DNA of 32,301 nt from Pseudomonadota bacterium. GTDB lineage: Bacteria; Pseudomonadota; Gammaproteobacteria; Burkholderiales; SHXO01. Below, piece by piece: positions 30,218 through 32,301 of the stretch; the first letter of the stretch is position 1, and the number at the start of each line of letters is the position of its first letter. The notes beneath the pieces are model-generated. The model saw only the letters and a program-made list of their open reading frames with translations. It had not been told where the DNA came from and searched no databases. The DNA is taken from contig JAEZCG010000083.1 in the NCBI GenBank assembly GCA_023430065.1, positions 1 through 32,301 on the forward strand, in the 5' to 3' direction. A program made the translations under genes and the position numbers.

Positions 30218-32301
30218 GCACCGACACTGCTTTCCATCAGATCGCCGACTTCTTCGCGCACCATCCGCAGCCCGACCACCTGCACATCGGGCGCCTGCAG
30301 GGGGTGCTGACCGCGGTCATGCAGTCGGACGACCTGAGCGGCCGGCTCAATGCCTGGTCGGACCTGCTCGACTGGGCGCGCGGCGGCGGGCACGCCGACG
30401 AACTGGACGAGGAGGGCCTGCTGTCGGCGCGCGCCGTGTGGCGCTGGCACCTGCTGCTCGACCTGCTGCAGGCTGCGCCTGCCGTGCGCCGGTCGGTCCA
30501 GGCCTCGTTCGCCGAGGTCCTGCGCGAAGCCGAGGCCGACAATCTTTTTGGAGCGGCCGGCCTCCCCACCGGCCGTGGTTTCCTCGGGGAGTTCGGCGAC
30601 CGGCTGCTGCGTCGCATCCTGCCGCAGCCGCCGGACGAGCACGACCTCGCGCGGCTGCTCTTTCGTCTCTATCGCACGCGGCCGCAGGTCGAGCGCTTCG
30701 CCCGTCTGCCGCACGACCTGTTCTCGCGCCTGGCACAGGCGCTGGTCTCGCCTGAACACGACGATGCGTGGAATGCGATGCGCGCGCACTTTTCCGACGG
30801 CTTTCGCCTGCTGGTCGCGCGCGTGCAGTTCGAGGGGCTGTCGCAGAAGATGCGCTCGCGCAGCCAGCCGTCACCCGTGTCGGATTCCCCGTTCTTCCGC
30901 TTGCCGCAGATCTCCGAGCGGGCGCTGCAGGCGTGGCAATCCGGAGCCGGCCTCGGCGAGATCGCCACCCAGTGGAGGGAGTGCGCGGCGGGATGCCGCA
31001 CTGCCATGACGCAGATCGAACGCCATCTCGACCAGGGCGTGAGCGTGGATGTCGTCTACACCCTCGAGGTCCTCGAGCGCTGCCTGCTGCGCATGGACCT
31101 GATGCTGACGTTCATGGAGAACGAGGATGCCGATCTTCCGCACGCCGCCTTGCACCAGCTCCTGTCGCTGCTCATCACGGCGACCCACAGCGATCGGAGT
31201 CTGCGCCAACTCGTCGGCGACAACCTGCGCCTGCTCCAGCGCAAGATCGTCGAACGTGCGGGAAAGACCGGCGAGCACTACATTGCCTGGACCCGGCGCG
31301 AATACTGGTACATCTGGCTCGCCGCCGCCGGCGGGGGGTTCGTGACCGTCTTCACCGCTGCCCTCAAGATGAAGATCCACGGCATGCATGCACCGCTGTT
31401 CGTGGAAGGTCTGCTTGCGGGCATCAACTATGCGGTGAGCTTCCTGATCCTGCAGGCGTTCGGTCTGATCCTCGCGACCAAGCAGCCCGCCATGACGGCC
31501 GCCTCGCTCGCCGGCATCATGCGCGAGCACAAGGGGGCGGAACGCATCGACGGGATCGTCACGCATGCCGCACAGATCGTGCGCTCGCAGATCGCCGCCG
31601 TGCTGGGCAACATCGTGATCGTGTTCGTCGGCGCCTTCGCACTGAGCGCGCTGTGGAGGCTGGCGCTCGGCGATCCGTTCCTGGACGACGCCGAAGCAGA
31701 CTACGTGTTCGACACGCTCAGCCCGATCTCCAGCCTGACGGTGTGGTATGCGGCACTCACCGGCGCCATCCTGTGGGCGGCCAGCCTGGTGGGCGGGTGG
31801 TTCGACAACTGGGCCAGCCTGCATCGCCTGCCCGAGGCGATCAGTGCACACCGCCTCGGCAAGCGCTTCGGACGCTCGCGCATGGTCAAGCTCGCGGGCA
31901 TCGTCTCGCGCAACATCGCCGGCTGGGGCACGAACGTCTCGCTCGGCCTGATGCTCGGGCTGACACCCGCGATCGGGCAGTTCCTCGGACTACCCCTCGA
32001 CGTGCGCCACGTGACACTCAACACCGGCACGCTGTCGCTCGCCACGGCCGCCGTCGAAGAAAGCTGGCACACGGCATTCTTCGTGTGGGCGGTGGTCGGC
32101 ATCGGAACGATGTTCGTGCTCAACCTCGGTGTGAGCTTCACCCTGTCGCTGTACACGGCAGCCCGCGCCTTCGGCCTGCCGCGCGGCTTTCTCCTGGACT
32201 TCGGACGCACGCTGGGCGCACGCCTGCTCCGAAATCCGGGTCAGTTCTTCCTGCCGCCGGGGCGGGACGACGCTGCCCCGGAGAATCTGGGAAGTCACTG
32301 A
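30214..32301 (+). CDS. Gcr family ('site-specific recombinase', SpecificRecomb) membrane protein
   Basis: A complete 695-residue protein; its TGA is the last codon of the window. It matches the betaproteobacterial Gcr/SpecificRecomb family, named for a gonococcal protein linked to pilin recombination, although no recombinase motif is visible. The N-terminal ~360 residues are soluble and helical, while about six hydrophobic segments lie near 365-386, 398-422, 460-482, 507-529, 570-592 and 620-648. The conserved SRNIAGWGTNVSLGLMLG (565-582) precedes GLPLDVRHVTLNTG (592-605). The protein looks like an inner-membrane protein, not a DNA enzyme, and its real function is not established. The ATG at 30214 overlaps the acpH stop by four bases, so the two are coupled. 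Confidence 0.88.
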   Translation: MSTDTAFHQIADFFAHHPQPDHLHIGRLQGVLTAVMQSDDLSGRLNAWSDLLDWARGGGHADELDEEGLLSARAVWRWHLLLDLLQAAPAVRRSVQASFAEVLREAEADNLFGAAGLPTGRGFLGEFGDRLLRRILPQPPDEHDLARLLFRLYRTRPQVERFARLPHDLFSRLAQALVSPEHDDAWNAMRAHFSDGFRLLVARVQFEGLSQKMRSRSQPSPVSDSPFFRLPQISERALQAWQSGAGLGEIATQWRECAAGCRTAMTQIERHLDQGVSVDVVYTLEVLERCLLRMDLMLTFMENEDADLPHAALHQLLSLLITATHSDRSLRQLVGDNLRLLQRKIVERAGKTGEHYIAWTRREYWYIWLAAAGGGFVTVFTAALKMKIHGMHAPLFVEGLLAGINYAVSFLILQAFGLILATKQPAMTAASLAGIMREHKGAERIDGIVTHAAQIVRSQIAAVLGNIVIVFVGAFALSALWRLALGDPFLDDAEADYVFDTLSPISSLTVWYAALTGAILWAASLVGGWFDNWASLHRLPEAISAHRLGKRFGRSRMVKLAGIVSRNIAGWGTNVSLGLMLGLTPAIGQFLGLPLDVRHVTLNTGTLSLATAAVEESWHTAFFVWAVVGIGTMFVLNLGVSFTLSLYTAARAFGLPRGFLLDFGRTLGARLLRNPGQFFLPPGRDDAAPENLGSH

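Overview
The window reads as chromosomal DNA of a high-GC betaproteobacterium. This is inferred from the gene set: a CysB-type LysR regulator, cysI followed by a DUF934 gene, an APS-reductase-type CysH, an intracellular PHB depolymerase and a Gcr-type membrane 'recombinase'. No rRNA, tRNA, CRISPR array, insertion sequence or phage gene was seen. Almost all of the sequence is coding.

Layout. Positions 1-2387 (minus strand) hold a partial intracellular PHB depolymerase (phaZ, cut by the window start) and the stress kinase srkA. Positions 2481-4666 hold an exported alpha/beta hydrolase and a convergent protein I do not recognise. Positions 4855-6381 hold an amidohydrolase-fold protein with an unusually placed twin-arginine motif, a TTGACA-type promoter and a clear terminator. 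Positions 6432-9463 (minus strand) hold a catabolic-looking set: a PhyH-type dioxygenase, a crotonase lacking both classical catalytic glutamates, and a class III CoA-transferase. A large nested inverted repeat built of short CACGAAGG-like and ACAGAGG-like units lies inside this set. A MarC-family membrane protein (9529-10170) and a PAS-PAS-PAS-GGDEF-EAL protein (10210-12639, minus strand, TTG start) follow.

Positions 12904-16827 are the sulfate ABC importer operon sbp-cysT-cysW-cysA. A tandem 70-bp intergenic repeat, an MFS transporter, a DinB-fold protein, a small unknown protein and a 2OG-Fe(II) oxygenase-like protein follow to 20140. Then come a minus-strand pair (serine hydrolase, cupin) and the divergent cysB.

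Positions 22782-29611 are the assimilatory sulfate reduction operon: cysI, DUF934, cysH (APS reductase), cysD, cysN and a siroheme methyltransferase, followed by a separate CbiX-type chelatase. Together with sbp-cysTWA this covers sulfate import, adenylylation to APS, reduction to sulfite and then to sulfide, and part of the supply of siroheme for CysI. No cysC, no flavoprotein partner for CysI and no precorrin-2 dehydrogenase lie in the window. The window ends with acpH and a Gcr-family membrane protein whose stop codon is the last three bases.

The most interesting signal is in the 327-bp leader of cysI. It holds a perfect CCTTAT-N11-ATAAGG LysR-type box, a -10-like hexamer, and a 62-codon ORF whose last nine residues include four cysteines. 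The ORF's stop codon lies inside an 11-bp stem-loop followed by a T-rich run. This looks like a candidate cysteine-sensing leader peptide with an attenuator. Weaker boxes of the same T-N11-A form sit upstream of sbp and cysB, suggesting one CysB regulon across the window.
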